Shown in pieces: positions 25,751-55,502 of a stretch of DNA of 64,000 nt. The notes beneath the pieces were generated by a model that was not told the DNA's origin, searched no databases, and saw only the letters and a program-made list of their open reading frames with translations. Each line of letters opens with the position of its first letter. Position 1 is the first letter of the stretch. The translations under genes and the position numbers were made by a program. The stretch is from Mermis nigrescens (taxonomy: Eukaryota; Nematoda; Enoplea; Mermithida; Mermithidae), in contig JAVLUZ010000701.1 of assembly GCA_036768485.1 (NCBI GenBank), positions 240,092-304,091 of the forward strand, written 5' to 3'.

Positions 25751-26034
25751 TAGCTGCTGTCTAACTATGATGGTAGCTCTTCTTAACTTCTGAATGCAAA
25801 AAAAATTTCTATAAAATTGTGCTCTTATTCAGTCAGCTGTATCATACACATTGAGTTGAATGCAGTGAATACGATCAAACGCGCAGATTTCATGTGATAA
25901 AATGCATTTTGGAACGGAATCTGATCCTCTAATTCTCGCAATTAAAAATCTTCAAGAGACCGAAGAAAAGTTTCAATCGTATTTTATCTATACATACTCG
26001 TCGTAGGTGGCAAAAATCGTGTCGTGTCGTGGTT

Positions 26035-26425
26035 GCACATGCACAGCATGGGAATTCTGGGAGGAGTGAAATTATAAAGTGCCTTTTTGGGTCGAAAATG
26101 GTGACGACGCGTCAAAAACATCGTTTTTCAGCATCTCTGACGATGCTCTATCCTTCTAGAACATAAAAACATAAGAAATATCGAAAAAATCAAAAAAACT
26201 TGTATCAAATTACAAAATATAGCCAAAACGTGAGTATAGTGGCGCGAAGCGCCAAAAATTTGGCACTTTTGAGCAGATAGATAGCTAAAACGCTGAAAAA
26301 AGCATCTTTTCTACAAATTTTCAGAAAATTTTCGGAAAATTCCAAAAAAACGCCAATTCGGGGAAGGGAGTGGAAAAAATTTTGGGGGTGAAAGAAAACC
26401 CCCGCCCAAGATCATATTTATGTAC
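26035..26425 (-). mobile_element. E-family element, minus orientation
   Basis: Left end CACATGCACAGCATGGGAATTC, right end CCCAAGATCATATTTATG. Perfect hairpin at 26241-26253. Confidence 0.65.
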
Positions 26426-26632
26426 CTTATAACCTTTCTGTATTTTATCTCCTGACTATTTCGATCTTGCCTCTATGTTATGATCCGTTCCCCTACTTGA
26501 TTTATAAATTTCAATTAATTTTACCATTTAAAAATTATCAGAGATCGAGATAATTTCCCTTTTTACCTAATTCTAATTTCTGATTATAAAGTTGTGAGAA
26601 ATTTATATGAGTGTGCAGTGTTAATGCATTAG

Positions 26633-27225
26633 CGGATTCAGAATTTTCTAACAGCGGCGGGCTAACCACACTTTGGCGTGAGGATTTACACTTTCCCAGA
26701 ATTAGAAGTTGAAAAAACCACGCAGATTAATGTAGACCCGATAATTCAACTTTTATTACCTTTTTTAACGATTTCTCACAACCAGAGCCCCCCAGGATTT
26801 TCTTGCTGCCCATATATATATGGGAGCATAAAAAAGTTCAAAAACTACGTCCATTATGCTTAAGTAGCTTTTTATTGTGGTCTTTTGACAGACAAAATCA
26901 TTACCGATGCAAAAACTTTGAAAATTTTTGCAAAATTGGCACAAAGCGCCGAGAAAGACTTTCTCGACACATTATCAGGTATTTACTCGAAAAGTCATTA
27001 TAAAAACAACAAAATCTTTATTCTGTGCAAAAACTACTTTTCATACAAAAATACAGTTTTTAGATTAGCCAAAAGATTCAGTAAGCGTCGTTATCTGGCG
27101 CGAAGCGCTAGAAAAATTCAAAATTCAAGAAACAATTGGCTGTCAACAAAAAATACATATCGTTTCTTTAATGCGCCTAACTATTTTTGACGACAGAATA
27201 GGGCGGCCCTCCGCTCCCGCGCCCC
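26633..27225 (-). mobile_element. B second-subfamily element interrupted by an A fragment
   Basis: Left remnant GCGGATTCAGAATTTTC, right remnant AACTATTTTTGACGACAG ... GGGCGGCC. An A-type segment occupies about 26660-26835. Hairpin variant at 27100. Confidence 0.5.
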
Positions 27226-27231
27226 CCCCCC

Positions 27232-27463
27232 ACATAGGTGAGCGGCACCAAAGTTCTGGGGGGATGCAAGATTTTTTCAATGGTCAAAAAATGACCTTAA
27301 AAAAGGTGGTGTGGCGAGAAAACACCAGTTTTCAACGTTTCTCTTCGAGCACTATCCATTTGCATTAAAAAATTGCGGAAAAAATAAAAAAATTTCAAAA
27401 ATTCAATCCTGGGGTGGGGGTATTTTGGTTTCTGGGAGTGCATACCCCCACGCCCAGGTATGC
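27232..27463 (+). mobile_element. A-family element
   Basis: Starts CATAGGTGAGCGGCACC and ends CCACGCCCAGGTATG; interior is a standard A copy. Confidence 0.7.
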
Positions 27464-28018
27464 CCCCCCTTAAATTTGCCATTGTGTCTATGAACGTAGA
27501 ATTTTGATGTACCCACAAAACCTGGTGGACTCTTCCTTAATCGGAATTAGCTGAGCCTGCCATAATTCCCTATTTTCAGAAACTCTTTTTTCCGTAATTT
27601 CTGATTAAAAGCGTCTCTCATCGACTTGGAAATTTTTAGTTGGTTTACATTTAATTACCTGTCAAATTTTAGAATAGTAAACTTTAGAATTTATCATTAA
27701 CTCTCTTGAATGAGCTAAAAAACTTGAAACTTTCACGATCGCTCTTTGTTCATGATAAAAAGCTTATCCGTTTGTTTTGACGCAGCTTGGAAATTGAGTC
27801 CGTGAAACCCACTTAGCTATTTCATAAAGAATTTGGACGATTGAATCTGTTTTTCGTAGTAATATGTATAAGATGATGATCACATTTACATGTTATGTAG
27901 TTTGAGTGTCATGTTTTTGCATGTTCATCGCTTTAGATGCGCGTTTGTTCCACTATGCATATGCATATTGTCCAGTAAAACAAAGAAATAGGACCCATGT
28001 ACATTATATACATACAGG

Positions 28019-28177
28019 CATATCTGGGCGTGAGGTGGTTTGGGGGGGTATGCAACCCCCCTCCCCGAGAAACCAAAGTACCCCCCACTCCAGAAATCAA
28101 AATTACCCCCCCATTTTTCGACTTTCAAAAAAATCTTGCACTCCCCTCCCCCGGAACTTTGGTGCCGCCCACCTATG
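28019..28177 (-). mobile_element. A-family element, 159 bp
   Basis: Ends CATATCTGGGCGTGAGG and CGCCCACCTATG. Flanks CATACAGG and CATACAAT; the latter also borders the G element to the right. Confidence 0.75.
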
Positions 28178-28186
28178 CATACAATA

Positions 28187-28813
28187 CAGGGCCGTATTTA
28201 GGGGAGCGGAGGCGGCCGCCCCCTTGGCCGGAAAAAATTTTGACGGTAAGATAATGTACGGAAAGATTGAAAAATTGCGTGTCTTTATCACAAAATCTTC
28301 AAATTTTCGGCACTTCGCGACGGATGTGAAGTGTTTTCCGTAATTCTGGCCCAAGCGCGACCAGAAAATGACAATTTTTACAGCATTTTGAGTAAGAAAG
28401 ATTTTTTAAAAGTTCGAATCTTGCTATCTCGATGAATAGAGCGTATCGAGAAACGTCGAAAAAAGCGGTTTTTGCGAGCCACCCCTACAAATTTTCTTAT
28501 ATATAGACCAATTTATGTAGGGTCCGCCCCACACCTGGGCGTGGGGGGTATGCACTCCCCAGAAACCAAAATACCCCCATCCAGAAATCAAAATACCCCC
28601 CCAGAATTCAATTTTTAAAAATTTTTCTCGTTTTTTCCGCAATTTTTGATGCCAATGGATAGTGCTTGATGAGAAACGTCGAAAAATGGTGTTTTTATCG
28701 CCATATCACCATTTTTTGACCTTCAAAAATCTTGCACCCCCCAGAATTTTCTTGCTGCCCACGTATGGTCCGCCCACCCCCTCCCCCTTGGCCGTATCCT
28801 GGATACGGGCCTG
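28187..28813 (+). mobile_element. G-family element hosting an A element
   Basis: Ends CAGGGCCGTATTTAGG and CTGGATACGGGCCTG are inverted. Flanks CATACAAT and CATACAAA. Confidence 0.7.
28530..28767 (-). mobile_element. A-family element, 238 bp, nested in G
   Basis: Perfect 8-bp target duplication GTCCGCCC (28522-28529, 28768-28775). Ends CACACCTGGGCGTGG and TGCCCACGTATG. Confidence 0.88.
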
Positions 28814-28869
28814 CATACAAACATACACTTATTTACCTACATTGCTTTACGTATATCTACTACCTACCT

Positions 28870-29075
28870 AATGCACGCGTAGGGGTTGGGTGGGGCTGCG
28901 CACCGCACCCCCTCCAGAAGACCGAATACAATTTTTGTTTTTTTTCGCAATTTCTTGATCCCAATAAGATAGTGCTCGGTAAGAAACGTTAGAATATGGC
29001 GTTTTTTCGCCATACAATCCTTTTTGACCTTTGAAAATCCTACACCCCCCCATCAGAATTTTAGTGCTGCCTGGA
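28870..29075 (-). mobile_element. A-family element, degraded
   Basis: Contains the A blocks ATAGTGCTCGGTAAGAAACG and CACCCCCCCATCAGAATTTTAG. Ends are eroded. Confidence 0.5.
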
Positions 29076-29439
29076 GAAATTTTTTGATTCTTTTGGAAAA
29101 AAGTTGTCATTTTTGCGTTTCTGGCCAAAAATTGGAAATTATTTTGGAGACCCCACCTCTACAAATGGCTGGGGCGGGGACCCTCCCCCATTTTCAGCCG
29201 TAACATGTACTCGAATATTTGCTTCAATTCGTGTGTTTTAGTAAGTTCAACAGAAAATTGCAGTCATATGAAAGCAGAGCACAAAAATGTCTTGAATAAT
29301 AGTGTGTAAGGAGTAATAGTCAGTGTATAAATAGCGTGTGTTTCACTGTAACGTTATAGCATTTTTTTAATTTTGGCGGGCTCACGACTTTTCTGGCTCA
29401 GTTTTGTATTTTGTTTATTCTGGTTTTTTTATATGTAGA

Positions 29440-31870
29440 CAATTGATTAAGCTAGATGGCACTTTTTTTATTTTTTTCGGAAAGCGACTTATTTCCGGAG
29501 TGGCAGTGTAAAAAGTGTAAAGAATCTGAGGATGAAGACAGATTTCGGCCTGTATTGTCTGCAACCAACTCCGGTTATGAGTCCTCAAAAATTTGTTCGA
29601 GCAGAAATGTACTACGACTCAAGGGCTGCTTTCGGCTTACCAGCAAACTTTGTTCACTCAATACGGAATTAGATCTGGATAATATAAAAAAACAGATTTT
29701 GACTAAGATTTCTCTGCCGTTTTTTCCGCCTATAAGTCGGGATAAACTGAATAAAATTTTATGAGCTACACGTCGGCAAAGCGCGTTTAAAAAACCAAAA
29801 TTGAGTTACTTATGGAAATGTAAAGTTCAAAATCGGGGTGTAAATTGGCACACATCTCAAATATTTTGTGGAACAGAAGTTTCCCACATACAAACGTACT
29901 ACGATTGTAAGGCTGCAAACTGGCCCAAACCGAATTGCTTTACACTCAATGGGGAGTCAGGTTCAGATTTTAAAAATTTACAACACGAGAATGTTGGGAA
30001 ATACGTTTTTGTTCGCCACTTTCTCCGTTGAGAAGTCGCGATAGAACGGATTAAATTAAAATGAAGTACTTTTTAAGAGGCACACGTCACAGCAAATTGC
30101 GTTAGTTTACATCAATATTTAGTCTTTTCGGGGGGTGTAAAGTCAAAAACTGTGTAACAAACGTGTTTCTGTTTTTTTTTCTGCCAAGTTCTCCGCTTAT
30201 GAGTCCGCACATGATCTCAAGCCTAAAAACGTACCAGGAATCGAACGTGATCAGGGGCGGCAGCCCCCCCCCATTGGCCCAAATAAAGCGCAAAATTAAG
30301 GATTTTTGAGCGAGTTTCGGCTCAAAACGGCTAATTTTCCCCAAGTCAGGGTTCCGCCCCCTTAGGGGTGCCGCACCACCCCCTTAGGAAAATCCTGGAT
30401 CCGCCACTGGACGTGATACGCCAGTTGGGCGCTTTTGTTTAATTTCAATAGTGGTGTAAAGTGGTTTACATCTTAATAATCCATAATCCCATGTATATTC
30501 GTCGTTTTTGTTCCATCAAAGCATTTTTTCTTTGCTAGTAATAATTATATTATTTGTTGCAAACTTTAGACATTCTCAAATGAAAACAAAAGTTTAAGTC
30601 AGATTCACAATCCCGATATTCTCGAGATTTTAAAAAATTACCATCTAAAACGTTATGGAAATAAAGTTATGCTTGGTGCGAACGTTACACAACCGCAGAA
30701 TGTAAAGAAAGAAGGTTGAATTCTTGATCGCATTCATGTTTTATATTCATATTCATTCAAATTCATTCATATCCTTATCTTACGGAGAACAGTTCAAAAA
30801 ATTAAGCATTAACGTTCTAAAATTAAGATTCATTTCAGTACTTTATACAGGAACTTGAAGGTGAGATTCGTAAATCCTGTTCTTGCGGATAAGCTTTAAA
30901 AAAATAAAATTCCTGTAACGCTCTTTGACTAAAGTTTATTTTCATCGTAAACTTCACACAACCACTGGGTGTAAAGAAAACATACAGTCAGACTTGCAAT
31001 CCTGACGTAATGGATAACATTTTAAAAAATTCACTTTTTGAAACGCTCTGGAAGCATACATGGGCAATGTAGAGGTGGCCAGAGGGAGGTGGTGATACCC
31101 AGGAATATCCATATAGTAAATTGTGGTTGTTGTTTTGTACCAGATCTTTGAACATACAAATGTAACTGCGATAGTTACACCTTACAAACATTTTATCGAA
31201 CAGTTTATTATTGCCATCGCGGAAGCGAATCGATTTCAGCTTTACACCATGATGGAATCTTATAATTATTCGAGTAACCATCTTAAGGATGTGCTAGCTC
31301 GAGGTTATGTCTGCAGTTCCCAATTTAATCCTAGTTTTCATTTCAAAATTCCATTAGGTACTTGTCCGGTAAACCAGTTGTGTATGCGTTAAGATCAGTA
31401 AATTAGTTATTTGAATTACTGCTGTAAATATTAGATCTTATGACTTGTCTAAAAGTTATTTCAGTCTGTACGTAATTTGTTTTGATTGATTTTTTCTCAC
31501 CTCGAAAAATGAGCTTTACACATCCAAAATTGACTAATGATTTAGTGTGAAGAAGCGCGACCAAGTGCGATGTATGACCACTAAAATAAGAATTTTTTAG
31601 AATAGTTCGCACCATCTGATTCATAACCGTAGTATTTTTCAGTCAAAAAAGGGTCAGCAGAACCGTTCTTTTCCCCAATTTAATGTTTACGCCACCAGAA
31701 ATAACTATATTGAGTTTGAAGAATTGTGCTCAAGTGCGATGTGTAACCCTTGAAACGTACTTTATTTTTATAATACTTCTCACGTCCTGATTCATAAACG
31801 GAGCGGTTGATAAACTGAAAGAAGGTAAAAACATCATTTCACTCACCACCAGAGTGTAAACTTTAAACTG
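29440..31870. repeat. Diverged long-period repeats, no clear gene
   Basis: Words recur in order at about 285-300 bp (GTACTACGA...GGCTGC at 29609 and 29893; AAGTCGSGATA at 29735 and 30032) and at about 170 bp (CAAGTGCGATGT near 31562 and 31731; GATTCATAA following each). A short open frame at 31123-31392 has no recognised similarity. A B3 element interrupts at 30252-30409. Confidence 0.4.
30252..30409 (-). mobile_element. Short B-family element, 158 bp
   Basis: Flanks AACGTGAT and GACGTGAT. Ends CAGGGGCGGCAGCC and TGGATCCGCCACTG. Confidence 0.75.
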
Positions 31871-31877
31871 TCATAAC

Positions 31878-32141
31878 CATACGTGGGCAGCAAGAAAATT
31901 CTGGGGGGGGTCCAAGATTTTTGAAGGTCAAAAAATGGCCTTAAAAATGGTGATATGGCGATAAAAACACCATTTTTCGACGTTTCTCATCAAGCACTAT
32001 CCATTGGCATCAAAAAATTGCGAAAAAAACGAAAAAAATTTTCAAAAATTGATTTCTGGGGGGGGGGTCTTTTGATTTCTGGGGGGGTCTTTTGGTTTCT
32101 GGGGGGTCCAGACCCCCCCAGATCCCCCACGCCCATGTGTG
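31878..32141 (+). mobile_element. A-family element, 264 bp
   Basis: Perfect target duplication GTCATAAC (31870-31877, 32142-32149). Ends CATACGTGGGCAGCAAG and CCCACGCCCATGTGTG. Confidence 0.9.
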
Positions 32142-32720
32142 GTCATAACTAAGTTCTTATTGACTTTACACGAACGCGATTAACTTCAACGCGTAGCCCT
32201 TGAGGCGAAGCTCATACATCACACAAATCGGTAAACCCTAGGAATTGAATTTTCGATGCTACTTTCGGTAATCATGCCTCATTGAACCGCCCAGAATCGA
32301 GCTGCTGCCCATATATGCTCTTAACCGGAGAAGTTGACGGACATGAAGAAGTCGAAATTCGATTCGACCAAAAAAATTTTTCAACCCCAGATTTTTACAC
32401 TTTGCATTACCCCTCCGGGAGTAAGTCACTTTTGAAAAAATAAGTGCCATCAAGCTTACTTAATTGCCTACAATTTTAAAAGGAACAAGACCCAAACGAA
32501 CACAAAACTGAGTTAGATAAATCAATTAGCCGACTAAAATTTAAAAACTTACGTTACGCAAAAACTTTACACGCTCACAGCTAATTGGATATTGAGTGTA
32601 CAGAAAAAATGAGCATAGTTTTTATCTATCGTTTAAAAACCCGCAACTCCCGGAATGGAATGTCACAGTGTTGCTGTAGGGGGACATATGTTGGGGGTAC
32701 ACAAATATATTATAGGTACA

Positions 32721-32872
32721 CAGTGGCGGATCCACGATTTTCCTACGGGGGGCGGTGCGGTACCCCTAAAGGGGGAGTGGAACCCTGACTTCGGCGGAAG
32801 AATTAGCCGTTTTAACCCAAAAATCGCTCAAAAATCCGTAATTTTGCGCACTATTTTGGGCCACCGCCTCTG
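32721..32872 (+). mobile_element. Short B-family element, 152 bp
   Basis: Ends CAGTGGCGGATCCACG and GGGCCACCGCCTCTG. Interior matches 30252-30409 in reverse. Flanks share GGTACA. Confidence 0.65.
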
Positions 32873-33175
32873 TGGTACAACTCAACGCGTTACCTATGAT
32901 GATTTGCAGATAAGGTCCTGATGAACTCAAAAAAATCTCAGTTGCTCTGCATTTTACCTGCATGAATATCTTTTTGCCAAGCAAGCAACTCTCATCGCAA
33001 TTCTGGTCTTTCAAATAAATAACTAATGGACTAAATAGAATAGATTTCTTTCTTAGTCTACTCATTGTTCCTACAAGCAACAGAAACTGCAAAACAGGAA
33101 CACGATATTGTTTCTATGGAAGGAAAAATATCGAAAATAGTTACCCATTAATCGAATATGCTGCTGACTGGGGAC

Positions 33176-33405
33176 CATACCTGGGCGTGGATGGGTTTGG
33201 GGTATGCATCCCTCAGAAACCAAAATACCCCCCCTAAAATTCAATTTTTGAAATTTCCGCAATTTTTGATGCCAGTAGATAGTGCTCGATGAGAAACGTT
33301 GAAAAATTGTGCTTTTTTCGCCATACCACCATTTTTAAGGTCATTTTTTGACCTTTGAAAAAATCTTGCGCACATCCCTCAGAACTTTGGTGCCGCCCAG
33401 CTATG
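33176..33405 (-). mobile_element. A-family element, 230 bp
   Basis: Flanks CTGGGGAC and CTAGGGAC. Ends CATACCTGGGCGTGG and GCCGCCCAGCTATG. Confidence 0.8.
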
Positions 33406-33993
33406 CTAGGGACTACTATAGAATGCCAGCAACTTTCACTCCATTTTTCACATCGAAGGTTTACTTGGTAGAAAAAATGGCATCTGGTAGGAGCGAGGGT
33501 CGACATCGTGATCGTATGTACATACTACCTATATAACGCATAGGTAGGTACCATTTATGAAATTTTTTCTAAAATCAAATAAATGGCATAAAAAATGAGT
33601 ATTCCGAATCCGATGTAAACAAAATAACAGGACATTACCCAATACACAGGTATAACAGCGAAGTGGAAAATAATGATAAAATAAACACATACCTACACTA
33701 GACAAGGAATTTTCACAGATCCGCTAGCGAAAGAAGTACATAGAACCAAATAAGAAATTTATATAAAAAACGCACAACGTACCTATGCCTGCTTGCTCGT
33801 AGTTAAACACGTAAACAGCGGACTGCTGGCAGGGCCTAAATTTATAAGGTATTCAAAAATTTGCGAGTGCGAAAAGCTCAAAATTTACGGTCTGGCACTT
33901 GCCGCCATATGCATAAAAATACGAAAAAATTTCAAAAATTAAAAAACTGAATTCTGATGGGTGTAATATACATGTGCGAGAGGGGGTTGGGAG

Positions 33994-34245
33994 CACACCT
34001 GGGCGTGGGGAGTATGCACCCCCAGAAACCAAAATACCCCCCAGAAATCAAAATACCCCCCCCCGAATTCAATTTTTGAAAATTCTTTTCGTTTTTTTGC
34101 AATTTTTTGATGCCAATGGATAGTGCTTGATGAGAAACGTCGAAAAATGGTGTTTTTTCGCCATACCACCATTTTTAAGGCCATTTTTTGACCTTCAAAA
34201 AATCTTGCACACCCCCTCCCAGAATTTTCTTGCTGCCCACGTATG
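33994..34245 (-). mobile_element. A-family element, first of three in one target
   Basis: Perfect duplication GTTGGGAG (33986-33993, 34246-34253). Ends CACACCTGGGCGTGG and TGCCCACGTATG. Confidence 0.88.
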
Positions 34246-34253
34246 GTTGGGAG

Positions 34254-34409
34254 CATAAGTGGCAGCTGCCAAATGCTGGGTAGTATAAATCGGCAAAAAT
34301 CCCCCCACCCCAAAACATGCTGAAAATTCAATTCTGTCAGTCGATCGATTTTTAGGGGTCTACTGTATTCTCGAAGGTCTATCCCCAAACCATACCACGC
34401 CCATGGGCG
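34254..34409 (+). mobile_element. K-type element, second of three in one target
   Basis: 156 bp. Starts CATAAGTGGCAGCTGCC and ends CCACGCCCATGGGCG. Flanked by GTTGGGAG and GTTAGGAG. The interior differs from A but termini are related. Confidence 0.7.
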
Positions 34410-34417
34410 GTTAGGAG

Positions 34418-34546
34418 CACGGGTGGACAGTACCGAAATTCTAGGAGGAAAACACCATTTATTAACGTTTATCATCGATCACTATCCATTGGCATCAAAA
34501 AATTGCGAGAAAAAAAATTTCGAGAACTGGGGGTATTTTGGTTGTG
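34418..34546 (+). mobile_element. A-family deletion derivative, third of three in one target
   Basis: 129 bp with the A block ACTATCCATTGGCATC. Starts CACGGGTGGACAG and ends TTTGGTTGTG. Flanks GTTAGGAG and GTTGGGAG (34547-34554). Confidence 0.65.
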
Positions 34547-34766
34547 GTTGGGAGAAAATCCATAAACAAAAAGGCAAAGATTTCTAAAAAAATAGGGCAA
34601 AATTAAGGCCGGAATCTCAAATCTTTCGACAAAAGCGTTTGAAATCGATCTAAACTGTTAAATAATCATGGTAGCTTGTGAACTATTTAACGTGTATTCG
34701 TTTTAAAACTATTTCACTTCAAAAATTATTTAGTTGACGGCTTTGAGACCATCATGCAGTCCCACC

Positions 34767-35036
34767 CATACGTAAGCAGCAACAAAATTCTGATGGTGCA
34801 AGATTCTTCAAAGGTCACAAAATGGCCTTAAAAGTGGTGGTATGGCAGAAAACACCATTTTTCAACGTTTCTCATCGAGTACTATCCATTGGCATCAAAA
34901 AATTACGAAAAAAAAACAAAAAATTAATGAATTCTGGAAGGTATTTTGGTTTCTGCGGGGGGGGGTATTTTGGTTTCTGGGGGAGTTTGGTTTCTCGAGG
35001 GGGTGCAAACCCCACCCCCTCCCACGCCCAGGTGTG
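34767..35036 (+). mobile_element. A-family element, 270 bp
   Basis: Flanks GTCCCACC and GTCCCAAC. Ends CATACGTAAGCAGC and CCACGCCCAGGTGTG. Confidence 0.85.
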
Positions 35037-35214
35037 GTCCCAACCACTCCCGAACCTAAGCCCGTTATGACAGTCCATCCAGCTGACACGAGGACTTTCA
35101 TCCATCTTTACACAGCACAGCAGCTGTTTTTGGACTATAGATCAAGAAAAACCATTTTGACTATAAGCTGGGGAAGAACAAAATTTGCTTCTTGGACAAT
35201 TTAATGTTTAGGCT

Positions 35215-35220
35215 TTTATT
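35215..35220 (-). terminator. Candidate poly(A) signal of guanylate kinase
   Basis: AATAAA on the minus strand, about 257 nt past the stop codon. It lies between the stop and an A-family transposon at 34767-35036. Confidence 0.4.
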
Positions 35221-35476
35221 GAAAATAAAAAGGTCCGATGAAACCTCCACATGCGCAAATTTTCACTTATACAATCGGTAAAGCCTAAAAGATGAACCAT
35301 GGATCATGGACCATACAACTTCTTTTTTTAATCCTCATTTGATCTCAAGTGAACGCTTGAGCTGTACACAGTGTTTTCCTCCGGACAAACTAGCAAAATG
35401 AAACATGACCAACAATCGGATTAAATACGAATTGATTAACAGGGAAAGTAGCTGCATGAGGTTTTTCTAAAAATAA

Positions 35477-52967
<17,491 letters not shown>

Positions 52968-54634
52968 AAATTGATTTAATGGCGACTAAATTAAATAAAA
53001 TTTACAAACTTACCATTATTCCAGCTAAGCTAAATGATTCTTAATTTCGCAGTAACCTTGCTCTACTCGACAGTAAGAAATATGATCACAACAACTAGTT
53101 ATACTAATTGCATCAATCGCGCAAAGATAAAGGGAAGAACTAATTAAAAAGATGCAGTGAATCCGCTTTATGCGACAAAATTTTCAAGCGCGCTGATAAT
53201 CTCTGCACTCAGCGCCGTTCCGATGACGTTTGCATAGCGCCTCAAAAGTAAGCATCTTCCTAATTAAACTGCTTAATAATAATAAAGCAGCTTTGAAGCG
53301 ATGTTTATCAAACGCATTAGAGAAATGATGCAGAAAGTCTAGAACAAAGCATTAGTGAAAGCTAGCGGGGTTCCTATTTTCAGCATCTTAATCATTCGCT
53401 TCGTGTTATAACTAACTACCATATTCTTAGGCTTACTCAATATAGGTAGAACAAATGACTCGCTATAGCTAAAAGACGAAGAAAGCGGACTATTACATTT
53501 CTATACTTCTTATGCACTCAAAAAATGAAATATTCCCTAAAATATCTTTGTTTAGTCAAATTTTTCTAAATTCACCAGCGTTTCGCGTTTAACTTTAAGA
53601 TGTGTTTGAACAAATAAAAATGTAGTTCACATGTGTAACAAAAAATTGCACTTAATAAATACTGCGCCTCAGGTTGTTTAACACGATATTTCAAAAACCC
53701 GCGCTAAGTTAACCGAGTCGCGTCAAAAAATGGATACCTAACCGATCCGACTAAGAGCTCAAACCCTTGAAAACGAAAATCACTGCTGGAAGCAAAACAT
53801 ATTTCGTCCAATTTTAAATAAATAAAAAATACGATTATTTTTGAAAGTGAAAAAATCTAATCAAGGAGTACTTTTTTGAAGCAGTTATATCCACCATTTT
53901 CTAACTAAACGAGCTAATGATTTCGTCAATCAATAGGATAAGTTAATTTTTTCAATAATTGTTTTTGCGTCTTAGCTACAAAATTACAGACTTCGAATGC
54001 TCGGTAGGCATACATGTAACGGCTCGAAATTTTGAAGGGTTCCGGCCAATTTTAGGGAGTGGGGGTAATTGACTTCCAATTTTCGGCCAAAAAGTGTTGC
54101 TGCATTTATGACCACTTCTGTAATCGATTTACATCCATTGAATCGTCAGCTAAGCACAACGTTTCGTAAAATGAACTATAAAAAATATTCTAGCACTCTC
54201 AAACTTTTCATCAATTCCCTAATTTTGACAAAGCATTTGAACGAATACTCCAACACGTCTCAAAAAAATGAATTTACAGATCAGGAATAATCAATAGATT
54301 CCGCTGGCACAGCTAGATGTTTCCTGAGAAACAACTGCTACGATACATAATAGTCTTTAATTAGCGGTTGCTTATCAACTCTGGTTTTGGTCACTGGTGC
54401 GCCGTAGTACATGGCCACATATCAGAAACGCTTTGATAAGTAAATGGTAAAGCAGAAAAGTTATGATATCGTACTGAATGAATATTGATCTAGCGAATCT
54501 ATGGTAAAGATTATGAAGGACAGATTATTATGTCGAAAAATTGAACGAATTCTTCGGATAAATTGAACGAATTAATACTAAGTCTGCGCAGTGAAGTGAA
54601 GCAAAAATTATCGACGAAGCAAAGACTCATAAAA
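52968..54634. other. Upstream region of guanylate kinase
   Basis: Largely free of the DNA transposons that fill the rest of the window. It should contain the guanylate kinase promoter, and a shared one if the exon at 54635 is real. No clear TATA or initiator is claimed. Confidence 0.4.
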
Positions 54635-54677
54635 ATGGGTTGTGGCTACAGTGAATACAAAAGCGGAATTGAAAAAG
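54635..54677 (+). CDS. Possible first coding exon of an unidentified N-myristoylated protein
   Basis: An ATG opens [14 protein letters not shown] and is followed by a donor-like GAAAAAG|GTAAAT. Gly2 with Ser at position 6 fits the N-myristoyltransferase consensus, and Cys3 is a common palmitoylation site. An ORF extends upstream in frame, so the start could be earlier (54563). The exon would read away from guanylate kinase, whose start is 1.7 kb to the left. The proposed intron begins with a long AT run. I found no convincing second exon before the Polinton-like element, so this is only a candidate. Confidence 0.25.
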
Positions 54678-54843
54678 GTAAATGCTTTGCTGTATTAAGA
54701 CTTGCAAAAGTAAAATCCATTTATCGGTTACTAGTTCACTTACCATATTCTCCTTTTTATTTTTTGCTTCTATTTTTATTTGTACCTTATTTCTATTCGG
54801 TTGATTTTTCTTATTACCATTTATTTGCAACTATTCTACATAC

Positions 54844-55063
<220 letters not shown>

Positions 55064-55194
55064 GTAACAACGGGTAATCAGGGGTCAATGTAATATAATT
55101 AAGCTAATCTATCTTATAACGCGAATGAACTCACAATTGTAGCAGTTGATCTAGCCATATATAAACTTTGAGACGTAGTCTGGAAGCCTAGACA

Positions 55195-55390
55195 TACCTG
55201 GGCAATAGCCAAAGCTTTAACCCGTCCACGTAGTTAGGCTGAAAACGGATTAAAAAAGACAATTTTGATTGATTTTTTACTGTTTTTTCTCATTTTTTCG
55301 AAATCAGCACATCCAAATGGTCCCTGCAGCCTGTCCAGCTGTTGTGCTAGCCTTTTACATGGACGGGCTGGGATAGGTTATGCCATGGTG
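55195..55390. mobile_element. J-family repeat
   Basis: ACCTGGGCAATAGCC at the left and GGACGGGCTGGGATAGG near the right, with CCCGTCCA inside; similar to 17338-17545. Confidence 0.5.
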
Positions 55391-55502
55391 AGAACCTAGC
55401 CTAATATCCTAAGTTTCACTCACATGCAATAAGTCACGAACAACTAAAATTAGTAGAGCAGAAAGGTAACAATAAGTTTAATGATTAATGCTTCTAATCA
55501 CA

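Noticed and set aside
31123..31392. 89-codon plus-strand frame that looks more protein-like than its neighbours
   Set aside because: No family recognised, lies in a decayed repeat region, and no splice partners found. A homology search would decide.
33939..34475. 178-codon minus-strand frame
   Set aside because: Runs through three stacked non-coding elements and their duplications; no domain recognised.
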